Assembly: GCA_009746045.1 (NCBI GenBank) | Contig: RPFO01000050.1 | Span: forward strand, 568,349-632,348 | Source: Mesostigma viride | Lineage: Eukaryota > Streptophyta > Mesostigmatophyceae > Mesostigmatales > Mesostigmataceae | Length of the DNA: 64,000 bases | Direction of reading: 5' to 3' | Shown: positions 11,929 to 23,276 of the stretch, one piece after another | Numbering within the stretch: position 1 is the first letter of the stretch | Layout of the letters: every line of letters begins with the position of its first letter | The notes under the pieces: generated by a model | What the model was told of the DNA's origin: nothing | The model's input: the letters and a program-made list of their open reading frames with translations, nothing else | Database searches by the model: none | Made by a program: the position numbers and the translations under genes

Positions 11929-12456
11929 AGCTTGTGTGGTTAATGCCTGGGAAGGCAGGGGAATACTATTGAAATTTATTTGTAGAGAGGGCTGCTGATT
12001 TTTTCGTGACCCCTCATTGACTTTGTACTGCTTTGTGCACACGAGCATATGCTATTTTAATTCGTGCAGGCTCCCGCTGCTTGTTCTCCACTTTGCGGAA
12101 AGGATTTAGTGACAGCGGCCTGCGTGGTTACAACATTGTGTGTTATTATATTTCCAGTCATTACATAAATTGTCAACTGTCGCTGCATGGGTCGTGGCAT
12201 GCATGGACGGGTGCTTGTTGTAAACATGTCTGTAATTAATTAATTAATTAATTAGGAACATAACTCCGTTGGGAGTATATGTAGCACATAGCCCTGAGAT
12301 CATCAGGTTCTGACAATTCCGGCCACGAGGTAGCCATGGCTGTCGGAGCTCATAACTTTCACGTTTGAGCACCGAATTTAGCCGTGAATATCACTATCGC
12401 TTCGTCTTTCTAAGACGCACATGCTGATATAATTTTCCGAATCTAAAACGCAATAT

Positions 12457-13815
12457 ATGGCGAACAAACGCGCCTCGACGCAACGCAGCCTGGCGGCTGC
12501 GCTCGGCAATGAAAATACGTCTGCAGCTCCGGCTGCAGCTTCGCCATCAGGTCCGGCAGGCGGCGATGACACTAGTCGTGCACTGGTGGTCGTCCCGCAA
12601 CCCCCCGGGCTTAATGCCTCGCCATCTGCATCGCCTGACCCCAAGCGCACCCGCCCAGCCGACGACACAGGAGGGTCTTCACGCCCCCAATACACAGAAC
12701 CGAGCTTTCGTCCCCGGCCTTTCAAGGTCGCAGATTACGACTGGGACACCATTTCTCCGACCGATGCTATGCGCTGCATCTTCTTCGGGGATTACGCTTC
12801 GCTTAACGACCTGTGCCTCCATCTCTACTCCATCAATCGCCTCCTCGCCCCGGACGGCAGCCGCTGGGCCAACATCTACGGGTTGATCGGCGGCTTCCGC
12901 CCCCATCTCCAGCACGCCATCCTCAACTCCCTTCTCCAGCGCTCTGACGCCGAGATCTGGGCTTCACCCCTTTCCGTCCCCACCCTCCGCTCCATCCTCA
13001 CGGAAGCCTTTCAGCAGCACGTGACCCCCCTTGCTGCCGACATAGCAGCAATCGGCGGCACGCTGACTGCTGAACTTCCTCACATTTCCACCGCCGCCGC
13101 CTCCACCTCCACTGCCATTTCCGCCTCCACTGCCGACATCAAAGCCCAGCTCCTCGACCTCGACCACCGCCTTCAAGCCACCGCCAACGCCCTTGAGAGC
13201 TTGCATGACACCGCCGGCCTCACCGCCCAGGCGGTGAAGGACATCGCCGCCCAGCCGGTGCCTGCTGGCCCGGCCGGCGATGCTCCCTCCACCTGGGCGG
13301 ACTTGCTTAAGCAGCACACCACCTCCACCACCTCCACCATCTCGGCACAACTCAAGCAACAAGCCCTCGACCTTCGCGAGGAAGCCGACATCGCGCGGCG
13401 CAGCCACAATGTCATCGTCAAGCACTTCGACCAGCAAGCAGGTGAGACCTCCACGAGCCTTCTTGAGGCATTTAAGCGCGCCATTCTTGCCCCCATGTTA
13501 CTCACTGGTGAGCTGGACATGTCGGCTGTCCGCCTCCCCCGCGCGCGGGGGAAGGCTGGCCCGGCACCCGTGCTCCTCACCTTTAAGTACATGGCGGACA
13601 AGCTGGCGTTCCTTAAATGCCGCAAGAAGCTCTCGGAGACTCGCTTCACGCTGGACGACGACTTGACCCTGGCCCAGCAACAACGGCGACGCGAGCTATG
13701 GCCGACCTACCTTCAGCTCCGGCAGAGCGCAAGGGGGAAGCCGGTATACTGGAGGGGGGCGGTCATCCACGTTGACCACAAGCCCTGGCAGCCCCCTCCT
13801 GCCACCTCAGACTAG
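12457..13815 (+). CDS. L1-type ORF1 protein, intact copy
   Basis: The ORF of 452 codons starts at ATG 12457 after a leader shared among copies. The N-terminus is Ala/Ser/Pro-rich and is followed by a region around FFGDYASLNDLC. Next comes a Thr/Ala-rich helical stretch (about 200-330) that may form the coiled coil. The C-terminal third holds NVIVKHF, RLPRARGKAG and LDDDLTLAQQQRRRELWP. This matches the layout of L1 ORF1 proteins: coiled coil, RRM-like fold, then a C-terminal domain with a D-x(n)-Q-xx-R signature, which bind element RNA as a chaperone. This is the only copy in the window open from end to end. Confidence 0.72.
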   Translation: MANKRASTQRSLAAALGNENTSAAPAAASPSGPAGGDDTSRALVVVPQPPGLNASPSASPDPKRTRPADDTGGSSRPQYTEPSFRPRPFKVADYDWDTISPTDAMRCIFFGDYASLNDLCLHLYSINRLLAPDGSRWANIYGLIGGFRPHLQHAILNSLLQRSDAEIWASPLSVPTLRSILTEAFQQHVTPLAADIAAIGGTLTAELPHISTAAASTSTAISASTADIKAQLLDLDHRLQATANALESLHDTAGLTAQAVKDIAAQPVPAGPAGDAPSTWADLLKQHTTSTTSTISAQLKQQALDLREEADIARRSHNVIVKHFDQQAGETSTSLLEAFKRAILAPMLLTGELDMSAVRLPRARGKAGPAPVLLTFKYMADKLAFLKCRKKLSETRFTLDDDLTLAQQQRRRELWPTYLQLRQSARGKPVYWRGAVIHVDHKPWQPPPATSD

Positions 13816-14077
13816 GAATATATATACCAGTAGTGTAGATTAGTAAGGCTTAGCCTAGCATGTGGCCCACGCGCATGTGCGCCCATAATGGCCCCCATGG
13901 ATGATGCCTTCAACATTTAGCCATGCTTTGTCTATAATGGGACCCCCATGGATGTTGCATTAAGAATTTAGCCATGCTATGCCATGCAGCTTAGGCCTAG
14001 CCTTTTTAGTCATGTCCATGTGTGCCTATGATGAGCCACACTCCAGACGATGCCTAGTTTTATTCAGTAATGCTGTG

Positions 14078-14636
14078 CCCATGCAGAGAGCTGCTCTCTG
14101 CTGAGATGCCACGCTCTAGTTTTTGTATAGCCATGATGATCTTCCCCCTCACAGGCATGCTCCCCCCCTTACCCGGGCATAGCGTGATAGACCATGAGGG
14201 TGCGGGTGCCCTGGTGCACCTAGCGCAGGGGTAGCTTACATTCCCACCCTTGCATGAAGTAGCCTAGAATGTATTAAAAGCCATATGCCCCTTCTCAGGG
14301 CTATGTGCTACATCTACTCCCAACGGAGTGATGTTGATAATTAATTAATTAATTAATGCCATGCAGAGAGATGCTCTCTGTCGAGAAGCCATGTCCTAGC
14401 TCTTGTATAGCCATGATGATCTTCCTCCCTCACAGGCATGCTCCCCCCTTACCCGGGCATAGCGTGATAGACCATGAGGGTGCAGGTGCCTTGGTGCACC
14501 TAGAGCAGGGGTAGCTTACATTCCCACCCTTGCATGAAGTAGCCTAGAATGTATTAAAAGCCATATGCCCCTTCTCAGGGCTATGTGCTACATCTACTCC
14601 CAACGGAGTGATGTTGATAATTAATTAATTAATTAA
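14078..14636 (+). repeat. 280-bp tandem duplication of the 3' tail
   Basis: Units 14078-14357 and 14358-14636 are near-identical. Both start GCCATGCAGAGAG (GCCCATGCAGAGAG in unit 1) and end ...CAACGGAGTG plus (TTAA)n. Confidence 0.9.
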
Positions 14637-14655
14637 TAGCCCTGAGAAGGGGCAT

Positions 14656-16330
14656 TGAATTGAATTGAATTGTAACATAACTCCGTTGGGAGTATATGTA
14701 GCACATAGCCCTTGAGAGGGGGCATATGGCCTATCATACATCCTAAGCTACTTCCTGCAAGGGTGGGGATGTAAAGGACCCTTGCTCTAGGTGCACCAGG
14801 GCACTTGCATCCCCATGATCTTCAAGCTATGCCCAGCGAAGGGGGAGCCTGTCATGGGGGGGAAGATCAGCATAGCTATACAAAAAGGCTAGGGCATGGC
14901 GTCTCAGCAGAGAGTTACTCCCTGCATGGGCACAACATAGCTAAATAAAGCTAGGCATCATCTGGAGTGTGGCACATCATAGGCACACATGTACATGATT
15001 AAATAAAGCGTGTGGCTTAGCTAGGGTAGTGCCTCTAGGAGGCGTACATGTACATGGCCACGGTCTATCTATTCTACACTACTACTGCTGTATTCCCCTA
15101 AGCTGGGGCGTCTGGAGTCGTTGGGGCCGCGGGGGTCGCCTGCCAGGGCTTGTGGCCGACGTAGATGGCCGCCCCCTTCCAGTACACCGGCTGCCCCGCC
15201 TTGGTCTGCCGGAGCTGGAGGTAGATGGGCCATAGCTCCCGTCGCCGTTGTTGCTGCGCCAGGGTCAAGTCGTCGTCAAGGGTGAAGAGAGTCTTCTCGA
15301 GCCGCTTGCGGCGTCGGAGAAAAGAAATCTTGTCCGCCGGGGTCTTAAAGGTGAGAAGGAGCGGGGGCGGCCCTGCCTTACCCCGCGCGCGGGGAAGGCG
15401 GTGGGCGACCAGGTCGATCTCACCAGTAAGGCCCATGCGACTAAGAATTTCTCTCTCAAACGCACGTGCAAGCTTCTCGGAATTCTCACCTTCCTCCATG
15501 TCGAGGTTCTTGACAATGACGTTAAGGCTGCGCTTGGCAAGCTCGGCCTCCTCGCGGAGGTCAAGCGTCTGCCGCTGGAGCTGGGCTGCGACGGCGGAGG
15601 TGGTGGAGGTGGTGTGCTGCTTAAGCATGTCCGCCCAGGTCGTGATGGGAGGAGCATCGCCGGCCAGGCCAGCAGAGGCTGGCTTGGCGGCAATGTCCTT
15701 CACCGCCTGGGCGGTGAGGCCCGCGGTGTTCTGCAGGACCTCGATAGCGATGGCATTATCCTTAAGACGTTGGTCAATGTCGCGGAGCTGGGCGGTGATG
15801 GAGTCGGTGGAGGCGGAGGGGGGGGGGTGGAGGCGAGGAGGGTGGCGGTGGCGGTGGGGATGGTGGGGAGCTCAGCAGCCAGCGTGCGACCCACAGCTGC
15901 CACATCTGCAGCTAGGGGCGTCACGTGCTGTGAGATGGTTTCTTGGAGGTGGAGGAGGAAGGTGGATTCGGTCAAGGGGGAGGGGGTCCAGAGGTCCGTG
16001 ACAGAGCGGTCAAGGATGGAAAAGAGGGCGGCGAGCTGAAGACGGGGGCGAGACCAGCGGGCCAGGTTCTCAGGTCGGTGAGTAAACCGGCCGTCAGGTC
16101 CAGGGCGGAGGCGGTAATGGCTGTGAAGGCGCTGGCACAGGTCGAAAATGGAGGCGTATGACCCATAAAACACGAGCTCCAGTATCTTGATGGGTGGCAT
16201 GTCGAAAAAGCCGGGTCTGGCACCGTCGAAGGTGGAAAATAACCCGTCAACGTCAAAGTCGCGCTCAGACCAGCTTGGTTCGGTTGGGCGGCTGCGTTTT
16301 GGCTCGGGCGAGGCTGAGGGCGAGGCAGAT
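14656..16330 (-). mobile_element. ORF1-only LINE relative, copy B, 5' truncated
   Basis: This copy is inserted in C, with TSD GGGGCAT at 14649-14655 and 16331-16337. Its 3' tail is (CAATT)n on the minus strand, unlike the TTAA tails of its relatives. It stops inside the N-terminal part of ORF1 at 16330, a typical 5' truncation. Confidence 0.8.
15098..16330 (-). pseudogene. ORF1 of copy B, truncated and frameshifted
   Basis: The C-terminal half (15098-15703, with NVIVKNLD, RLPRARGKAG and LDDDLTLAQQQRRRELWP) and the middle part (15700-16200, PPIKILELVFYGSYAS onward) are in different frames. The break falls in the Pro/Ser/Thr-rich repeat, and the N-terminus is missing. Confidence 0.75.
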
Positions 16331-16504
16331 GGGGCATATGAGCCTATAATACATTCTAAGCTACTTCCTGCAAGGGTGGGAATGTAAACAACACTTGCTC
16401 TAGGGGCACCAGGGCACCCGCACCCTCATGGTCTATCACGCTATGCCCGGGTAAGGGGGGAGCATGCCTGTGAGGGGGAAGATCATCATGGCTATACAAG
16501 AGCT

Positions 16505-16723
16505 TGCATCACTCCCCGGACAGGAGAACTTTTGCGGATGACTGTAGGTGTAAGTTGGCGATGCCATGGTAACCGGAGACGTCCGTCCTATAGTCAGCAA
16601 AATTGGTGCGAGAGGTCCCCAGTTCGATTCCGGTCGGATTCATTTGCAGATCGCGTTTTCCGCGTTTTCCGCGGCCCGGCACTGAACGCAAAGGTTTTCA
16701 CCTTTGCGGAGTGCCTGATCAGA
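16505..16723 (+). mobile_element. SINE-like element with a Pol III B-box, copy 1
   Basis: The 219 bp are flanked by the 11-bp direct repeat ATACAAGAGCT (16494-16504 and 16724-16734) inside the 3' UTR of copy C. A near-consensus B box, AGTTCGATTCC, is at 16621-16631. A-box-like candidates are at 16591 or about 16542, but neither spacing is ideal. A second copy lies at 50341-50541 in the other orientation. It has no coding capacity and would need a LINE to move. Confidence 0.72.
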
Positions 16724-16924
16724 ATACAAGAGCTATGGCATGGCTTCTCAGCAGAGAGTGACTCCCTGCATGGGCACAACATTACTAAATAAGGCTAGGC
16801 ATCGTCTGGAGTGTGGCACATCATAGGCACACATGTACATGATTAAATAAAGCGCGGGGCTTAGCTGGGATAGTGCCTCTAGGAGGCGTACATGTACATG
16901 GCCACGGTCTATCTATTCTGCACT

Positions 16925-18353
16925 ACTACTGCTGTATTCCCCTAAGCTGGGGCGTCTGGAGTCGCTGGGGCCGCGGGGGGGGGGGGTCGCCTGCCAGGGC
17001 TTGTGGCCGACGTAGATGGCCGCCCCCTTCCAGTACACCGGCTGCCCCGCCTTGGTCTGCCGGAGCTGGAGGTAGGCCGGCCATAGCTCCCGTCGCCGTT
17101 GTTGCTGCGCCAGGGTCAAGTCGTCATCAAGGGTGAAGAGAGTCTTCTCGAGCCGCTTGCGGCGTCTGAGAAAAGAAATCTTGTCCGCCGGGGTCTTAAA
17201 GGTGAGGAGGAGCGGGGGCGGCCCTGCCTTACCCCGCGCGCGGGGAAGGCGGTGGGCAGCCAGCTCGATCTCACCGTTAAGGCCCATGCGACCAAGGATT
17301 TCTCTCTCAAACGCACGCAAAAGCTTCTCGGAATTCTCACCTTCCTCCATCTTGAAGTTCTTGACAATGACGTTGAGGCTGCGCTTGGCGAGCTCGGCCT
17401 CCTCGCGGAGGTCAAGCGTCTGCCGTTGAAGCTGGGCTGCGACGGCGGAGGTGGTGGAGGTGGTATGTTGCTTAAGCATGTCCGCCCAGGTGGTGATGGG
17501 AGGAGCATCGCCGGCCAGGCCAGCCGAGGCGGGCTTGGCGGCAATGTCCTTCACCGCCTGGGCGGTGAGGCCTGCGGTATTCTGCAGAACCTCGATAGCA
17601 ATGGCGTTGTCCTTAAGACGCGGCTGGTCGATGTCACGGAGCTGGGCGGTCGGTGATGGCGTCGGAGGTGGAGGTGGTGGCGGTGGAGGAGGCGAGGAGG
17701 GTGGAGGTGGCGGTGGAGATGGTGGAGGTGGCGGTGGAGAGGAGGGGGAGCTCGGCAGCCAACGTGCTGCCCATGACCGCCACATCTGCTGCGATGGGGG
17801 CCACGTGCTGCTCGAGGGCCTCCTTGAGGAGTGAGCGGATGGAGGATTCGGTTAAGGTGGTGGTGAGGGGCTTTGGGGGCCAAAGCTCCTCGAGGGAGCG
17901 GCCGAGGAGGGAGAAAAGGACGCGAATCTGAAGGTGGGGGCGGCGGCATTTGAGGATGTGGTCGAAGTTGTACGTCGCTGGATGGGTGCGTCTCTGGAAA
18001 GCATCGGTGAGGCGGCCCTGATGGAAGAGTTGCTTGCACATCTCGAGAAGCGAGGCATACGATCCGAAAAACACGTAGCTCAGGATCTTGTCGGGGTTGA
18101 GCTTGTCAAAAAACCCGGGCTGGCTGGCGTCAAAGTCGAACTCCTCCCAGGTCGGCTCGGCAGGGCGACTGCGCTTGGGTTCAGGCGACGCTGCTGGCGA
18201 GGCGGCCAGAGGGGGCTGGGCGACCACTAGAGCTTGGCTAGTGGCGCCGCTGCCTTCTGGACCGGTTGGCGAAGCTGCAGCCGGGGCTGCAGACGTATTT
18301 TCATTGCTAAGCGCAGCCGCCAGGCTGCGCTGCGTCGAGAGGCGTTTGCTCAT
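16925..18353 (-). pseudogene. ORF1 of copy C, frameshifted
   Basis: The N-terminal 239 codons (18353 to 17634, starting MSKRLSTQRSLAAAL) and the C-terminal part (17785 to about 16925, ending near the SSAE stop) are out of frame at the Thr/Ser/Ala repeat around 17640-17660. All the C-terminal motifs (RRKRLEKTLFTLDDDLT and others) are kept, so the lesion looks recent. Confidence 0.75.
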
Positions 18354-18530
18354 CGTATATTGCGTAATAGCGTCGGAAAATTATATCAGCATGTGCGTCA
18401 TAAAAAGACGCGTCGATTGTGATATTCACGGCTAAATTCGGTGCTCAAACGTGAAAGTTATGAGCTCCGCCGTCAGCCATGGCTACCTCGTGGCTCGTGG
18501 CTCGTGGCTCGTATGTAAAACATGTCTGTA

Positions 18531-18632
18531 GGTGACTTCTTATTAAGGGGACTCGCACGTCCAAAAGCCTGAAAAACTGACTTTAATGAATATCAATTCC
18601 AATGCACTTGGGAACCATCTAGTGATGATTGA
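18531..18632. other. Unique spacer between copies C and D
   Basis: About 100 bp of sequence lie between the right TSD of C and the left TSD of D. This is apparently the original locus between the two insertions. No gene was found. Confidence 0.6.
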
Positions 18633-18978
18633 ATAGAATTGTAACATAACTCCGTTGGGAGTATATGTAGCACATAGCCCTTGACACACGCCATGCCAAG
18701 CCGGTTTGGCGCGAAAATTATGCCGAGCTATGGCTGCCGAGAATGCTCATAACTTTCGACTTAGGCCATGAAATTTAGTCGGGTTTGTTGCATTCGACTC
18801 GTCTTTTGACGACGAACATGCTGGTATAATTTCCGGCAGCTATCGTCCCCGATTTCGTACGTTCTCGACCTCGGCCTGCCCAGCAGATATCGCTATTTTC
18901 GAATCGACATGGCGGCATCCTCTTCGTGAATAGCACGCCTGCGCCCCCCGCCCAGCATTCGACATCTTCCCCGCAGCT

Positions 18979-20185
18979 ATGGAGACCGCTACGACACCTG
19001 CCGCCCCAGAAAACCGCTCGCTGGAAGACGTTCTTGCCGCAGCCAGCCCCCTCGCCGGCACCGCTCCCGCCGCTCCCAAGAAGCCGCGTACTACGGAAAT
19101 CACTTCCATGGCCGTCGAGGCTACCCCCACGCCTGAAACGTCACCGCTCTCACCGTCTGATTTAACCAAATATACAAGCCTCGGTCGCCTGGAACCGGCC
19201 GACATTGCGGCCATTTTCACCATGCCGGTCGGCAACGTGCAGAAAATCCTCAAACTTCGATACGAAGCCGAAGACAGCATCCGCCACCCCAAGACCGGCG
19301 CAGTTGCGGATGACCCCTCCGCGGAGTGGCTGAAATGGGAAGACGATCAGCTGCGCACCTCCTGCCTCTTTACATGCTGCCCTGAACTCTGCAAACCGCT
19401 GGCGACCATCGCGGCCGCATCCGACACCTCGGCCGATGCCGACACCCCTGCCGGCGCAGCCGACTCCACTGAGCTGCAGGCGCTCACCTCTGAGCTCAAG
19501 TCTGTGCAAGGTGCGCTCAAGTCTTTGGCTGCTAACTCTGCTGTCACCCAAGCCACATTGCTGGAATTAAAGGCGGCCATGGCCACCTCCCCCCCAAGCG
19601 GGTCACGTTCGCGGATGCGGCGGGGAAGAACCTGGATGCCATAGTCGCCCAGGCGGCTAAGTCGGCTGCCACCGCAGTCGCGTCACAGAATGTGGCTCAG
19701 CTCCGCCAACGCAATATCATTCTCAAGGATTTTGAGAGGGGCAAGCATGACACCGCACGCGCACTTACCGAGGCCTTGCGGGGACCCGCGTTCCTGGGGT
19801 TGCTGCAGCTGCAGGATCACGTGACCATTGAAAGGGCCATTCGCCTGCCAGGCCCAGCTGGCCTGGTTTTGGTCACCATGGCCCACGTGAACGACCAGAA
19901 ACGGGTCATGGGCGCCCGTCGCCTGCTCAAGGGCAGCCCCATCAGCATGGACGAGGACTACACCCCTGCACAGCTGGCGGCAAGGAGCAAGGTCTGGAAT
20001 CACGCGAAGGTCGTGGCCATCCGGGATGGGTACGTACAGGGGGGAAGCGTGTGCAGATGCGTTTGAAGACGGATGGTCGCTGGGTTGCCTACTTTGAAGG
20101 TGTTGAGATTAACACCACGGGTGCAGAGTCTCGTAGTGAGAAGTCTCGTGGTGAGAAGCGTGCTGCCCCTGGTGGTGACCAGTAG
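18979..20185 (+). CDS. LINE ORF1 protein, two frameshifts
   Basis: It starts METATTPAAP at 18979. The frame shifts at a C7 run (about 19588-19596) and again at a G6 run (about 20038-20043), and ends at TAG 20183-20185. It has an Ala/Pro-rich N-terminus, a Ser/Thr/Ala helical part, the RRM-like core NIILKDFERGKH, and the C-terminal signature ISMDEDYTPAQLAARSK. That is the L1 ORF1 layout, giving an RNA-binding chaperone of the element's RNP. It sits 74 bp before ORF2. Both shifts fall in homopolymers, so sequencing error is possible. Confidence 0.72.
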
Positions 20186-20259
20186 GTAGACAACCTTCCT
20201 CGTCGGCTCGCGGCTAACAGGCTTCGGAGACAGCCTCTAAACAGTCCCGTTCCACTACC

Positions 20260-21726
20260 ATGCCTCGACCTAACCGTCGGGTGAAAGCCATGGTGGTGCC
20301 GGTATTTCGGGCCACAACCTCATCTGTCAAATGTCAGATTCGTAAAATCCAGCGTTTGCTCGATTACCTACGCCTCGGCGTTGTGCAATCAGCCCCAACC
20401 CCGAATACCCCGAGCAAGCGGCAGGCTCGCATCCTACGCTTGCAGGACAAAATAAATGCGATGAAAAGCACTATTTCTACCGCTTCACTTCCCCCCTCCG
20501 TTTCACCCCCACCTCCACCCCCCGCCGCATCCACCCCCATCATCCATCGTCGTCCTCCCCTGGTGGGCCAGCAGGCATCCTTGGCCCTTGCCACTTTTAA
20601 CACCCGCACACTGCTAGATGACGACCATAGCTGCCGGGTAGAGGAGCTAGTCGCATTCTGCATTGAGCATCGTGTATCTATATTAGGCGTCCAGGAACAC
20701 CGCCGCACGGTGCCACTTGGCATGGTGAGCACTGCTCGCTTGGCGGGTGGCTGGAGGTTTTACTTTGCTGGCAGCGGTACGTCTGGCCAAGGTGGTGTTG
20801 GTCTTTTGTGTTCGCCGCTGGCAGTTGCTAGCCTCAGCACGCTTAAGTTTCTAACGCCACGCCTTATGGTAGCACACTTCACCTCCGTCGAGGGGCGGTC
20901 TAAACACCACCTCACGGTGGGGGTGGGCTACGCACCCCATAGTGGTCTACCTGCGTTGGAACGCCAGAAGTTCTTCGAGGACTTGCATAGCCTTGAGGGG
21001 GCCACCCCGGCCCGCCACTTTTTGGTTATGCTGCTAGACGCCAATGCCACGCTCCCCGTGGGTACTGCACTGGCAGTCGCTTTGCGCCTGCTGACACTGC
21101 TGCTAATGACAACACCCCCCTGTTTTCTGCCTTTTTGCGGGATAGCGGGATGGTTGCTGTCAACTGCCACTTCCAACGTCCCTCCCAGGACTTGGTCACT
21201 TTTCGTGGCCCTAACGGCCGTCAGGCCTGTCTGGACTACGTGGTGGTACGGCAGCCCAGGTGTACCTCGGTTCTGGACACCCGAGTGTTTGACACGCCCA
21301 CGGTGTGCTCTGACCACCGGTTGGTGCGCGCGACCCTTCGGCTCCGGTTCCACGTCCCCGCGCGCCGCGCCCCAGTGGTCCGCCCTGACTGGTCTGCTCT
21401 ACGTCCGGTCAAGGGAGATCCTGAGGACTGGACGGACGCCGAGCACGAGCGGAACTGGTGCCGACGGAAGTACCTGTCGGCACTGGACGCCCGGGCGGAC
21501 GTCGACGAGCTGGACAAGGGTGCCCCCAACGCAGCCATTTTTGCGGGCTTTGCGGCCCGTGCCCCGTTGCTGGCGGCCCGGCACCTGCCGGTCATGCCCC
21601 GCCGCCGCCCCGGCCCGCTCTACCGCCAGGACCCCAAGGTCTTGGCCGCCCGGCACCGCCTCAAGCGTAACCGGGACCCGCTGCAGAAACCATTGCTCAA
21701 GGCCGCCCTTGTGGAGGCCTACGAGA
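20260..21726 (+). CDS. LINE ORF2, part 1: AP-type endonuclease
   Basis: It starts at ATG 20260. After a basic, Pro-rich N-terminus come the apurinic/apyrimidinic endonuclease motifs: LATFNTRTL, ILGVQEHRRT (catalytic Glu), VMLLDANATLP (D-x-N) and, after a frameshift near 21055, CSDHRLVRATL (the terminal SDH). The enzyme nicks target DNA to prime reverse transcription. The reading frame runs to ALVEAYE and is then cut by the LTR element. The same frame resumes at 29575. The frameshift at about 21055 is not in a long homopolymer. Confidence 0.8.
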
Positions 21727-22340
21727 GTTAACGTAAAGGATTTACGTTAGATGGATAGAGATTGTTACGCTCTTTCCAACGGCACCTTGAACGCCTCATT
21801 TGGTTAAGGAACGTAAAAGTTATGACGTTTCCTAGGCTGTGCCGACAGTACCCGGCGCGCCACTGTGGGCGCGTACGGACACAGGATGTACAAGTGTCAC
21901 TTTGATAGTCCGCAGGACGTTGACAGGACTTGTACAGGACTTGATGGTCAATTGATAGGTAGGCGCACTGTAGCGCGCCAGGACCTATGAGACAATTGAT
22001 GCTGACTAGTGTACGGATAGGTCCACAGGACTAGCCGTATGGACAATTGATAGATCTGCGCGCCAAAGGCGTGCCAGAGTCTGTGTAATCAATTGATTGA
22101 CAGTTCAGCTGTGACAGTGCAGCTGAATACTTGGACGCGTCCCTAGCAAGCTATATGTGTGACTTGGTCGCACCGGGACGCTAGCTCTTGCGTGCACGCT
22201 CTCTTGGCATAACGACCCTGTCGTCTGTGCTACGTGCAGTCTCGGACTTGACGTGACTTACGTCTGTGTTTGCTCATTATAATAAAGGCAACTTTCCTGC
22301 AAGAGCCATGGATTCCCTCGGTGGTAAACTCTCATTCAAC
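21727..22340 (+). repeat. 5' LTR of the Copia-like element
   Basis: 614 bp, offset by exactly 7234 from the 3' copy. It ends with TATAATAAAGG (about 22277) and an ATG context shortly before the CATTCAAC end. Confidence 0.92.
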
Positions 22341-22368
22341 TCGTATTACAATCTTCGTACCAAGAAAA

Positions 22369-23154
22369 ATGCCGGACTCGATGGAGTTCCGCATTCCGAG
22401 GGATTCTGAAATTTTGGGCAGTCCAGCGGACATCGCCGAATCTCCGGCTGGTCCTTCGACGACTCCTGTTCGTGAAGATCGTCCGGTTCTTAATCCGGCG
22501 TGGCAGCGTGTTGTTGACCAGGCGGTAGCGTCCAGTGCGGAGCTACGCGCTCAGCAGCAGGCACTGCTGCAAAACCTACGACTGCCGCCCCCGCCTCCGC
22601 AACCTTCGATTGTTTCGGGGTTTCGCGATTACCTTGATTCCATTCGAGCTTTGCTCGCGGACTTCGAGGTCCATACCCGGGCGGGGTTGCAAGCGCCCAG
22701 CGCGGTTGCCGAGGTCTCTGAGGAGATCGACAACGCGGTTTCATCGCTTACAGGTTACCAGCGCAATCTCGCTAACTGGCTGTCGGTTCGTTCGGGCGTC
22801 ATTCCGACGATTACGACCAACCTGTTTCAAGACCTTGCGATTCTGCAGTTGCTGTCGCGAGGCTTCCGGACGCGTGAGCGGCAATTGCTGCTCAATCTTG
22901 TCGCGTTCTTGTCTGCATTGCGAGAGTGGGCGCCGGACGGGTGGGATTTTCTAACGATTCTTACCAACCCGCTCCGCATCGTCACCCGCCGCCGTCGTCG
23001 CCGCATTGATCCGGTGACGGGACGTCGGTTGGACCCCATCGTCATCGAAACTCCGGTGACGATTGAGGTTGGGCAAGGCCAGGAGGCGCCTGCGCCTGTC
23101 GCCAACGATCCAATTTACGACTACGACTACTGCGATTTTCGTGGTCTCGACTGA
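22369..23154 (+). CDS. Extra 261-aa ORF upstream of gag
   Basis: The ATG at 22369 lies just behind the 5' LTR and is the likely start; the open frame extends back into the LTR. Features are a Pro-rich stretch (RLPPPPPQPS), predicted helices over about residues 75-200, a basic run (TRRRRRR) near 215 and an acidic Tyr/Asp end (DPIYDYDYCDF). It has no zinc knuckle, protease or capsid motif that I recognise. It is separated from gag by 122 bp and reads a different leader, so it may be an accessory or N-terminal structural protein. No homologue comes to mind. Confidence 0.6.
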   Translation: MPDSMEFRIPRDSEILGSPADIAESPAGPSTTPVREDRPVLNPAWQRVVDQAVASSAELRAQQQALLQNLRLPPPPPQPSIVSGFRDYLDSIRALLADFEVHTRAGLQAPSAVAEVSEEIDNAVSSLTGYQRNLANWLSVRSGVIPTITTNLFQDLAILQLLSRGFRTRERQLLLNLVAFLSALREWAPDGWDFLTILTNPLRIVTRRRRRRIDPVTGRRLDPIVIETPVTIEVGQGQEAPAPVANDPIYDYDYCDFRGLD

Positions 23155-23276
23155 ATTCGGCATGGTGGCGCGGTCGGCACCGGGGCAGGCGGCTTTTTGA
23201 CAGATTGTACATATCTACCTGTCTTTTGTTTTCCAGCTGCTTAGCTCAGGGCCATACACAGCTAGTGTAGTTTACC

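Larger units (their letters stand above)
12300..14636 (+). mobile_element. ORF1-only LINE relative, copy A, dimeric 3' tail
   Basis: This copy is inserted in copy C. The TSD TAGCCCTGAGA lies at 12289-12299 and 14637-14647. A leader of about 155 bp, with a block around CTCATAACTTTCACG shared with the other copies, precedes an intact ORF1. The 3' region contains a 280-bp segment in tandem (14078-14357 and 14358-14636), each unit ending in (TTAA)n. Because the TSD flanks both units, the dimer belongs to one insertion. Confidence 0.82.
12235..18517 (-). mobile_element. ORF1-only LINE relative, copy C (host of three insertions)
   Basis: The element reads on the minus strand. Its 5' end is at 18517, with CACGAGC repeats and a short leader, and its 3' end with a (TTAA)n tail is at 12235. 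The direct repeat AAACATGTCTGTA at 12222-12234 and 18518-18530 is the TSD. The 3' part is split: 12235-12299 (tail), 14648-14655, and 16331 onward. The gaps are copies A and B, which carry their own TSDs, and a SINE-like insertion lies at 16505-16723. Only an ORF1 homologue is present; there is no endonuclease or RT. Confidence 0.82.

Noticed and set aside
16505-16723. A genuine tRNA gene at the B-box
   Set aside because: Only about 15 nt separate the best A-like and B boxes, so there is no room for an anticodon arm. The TSDs mark it as an insertion.
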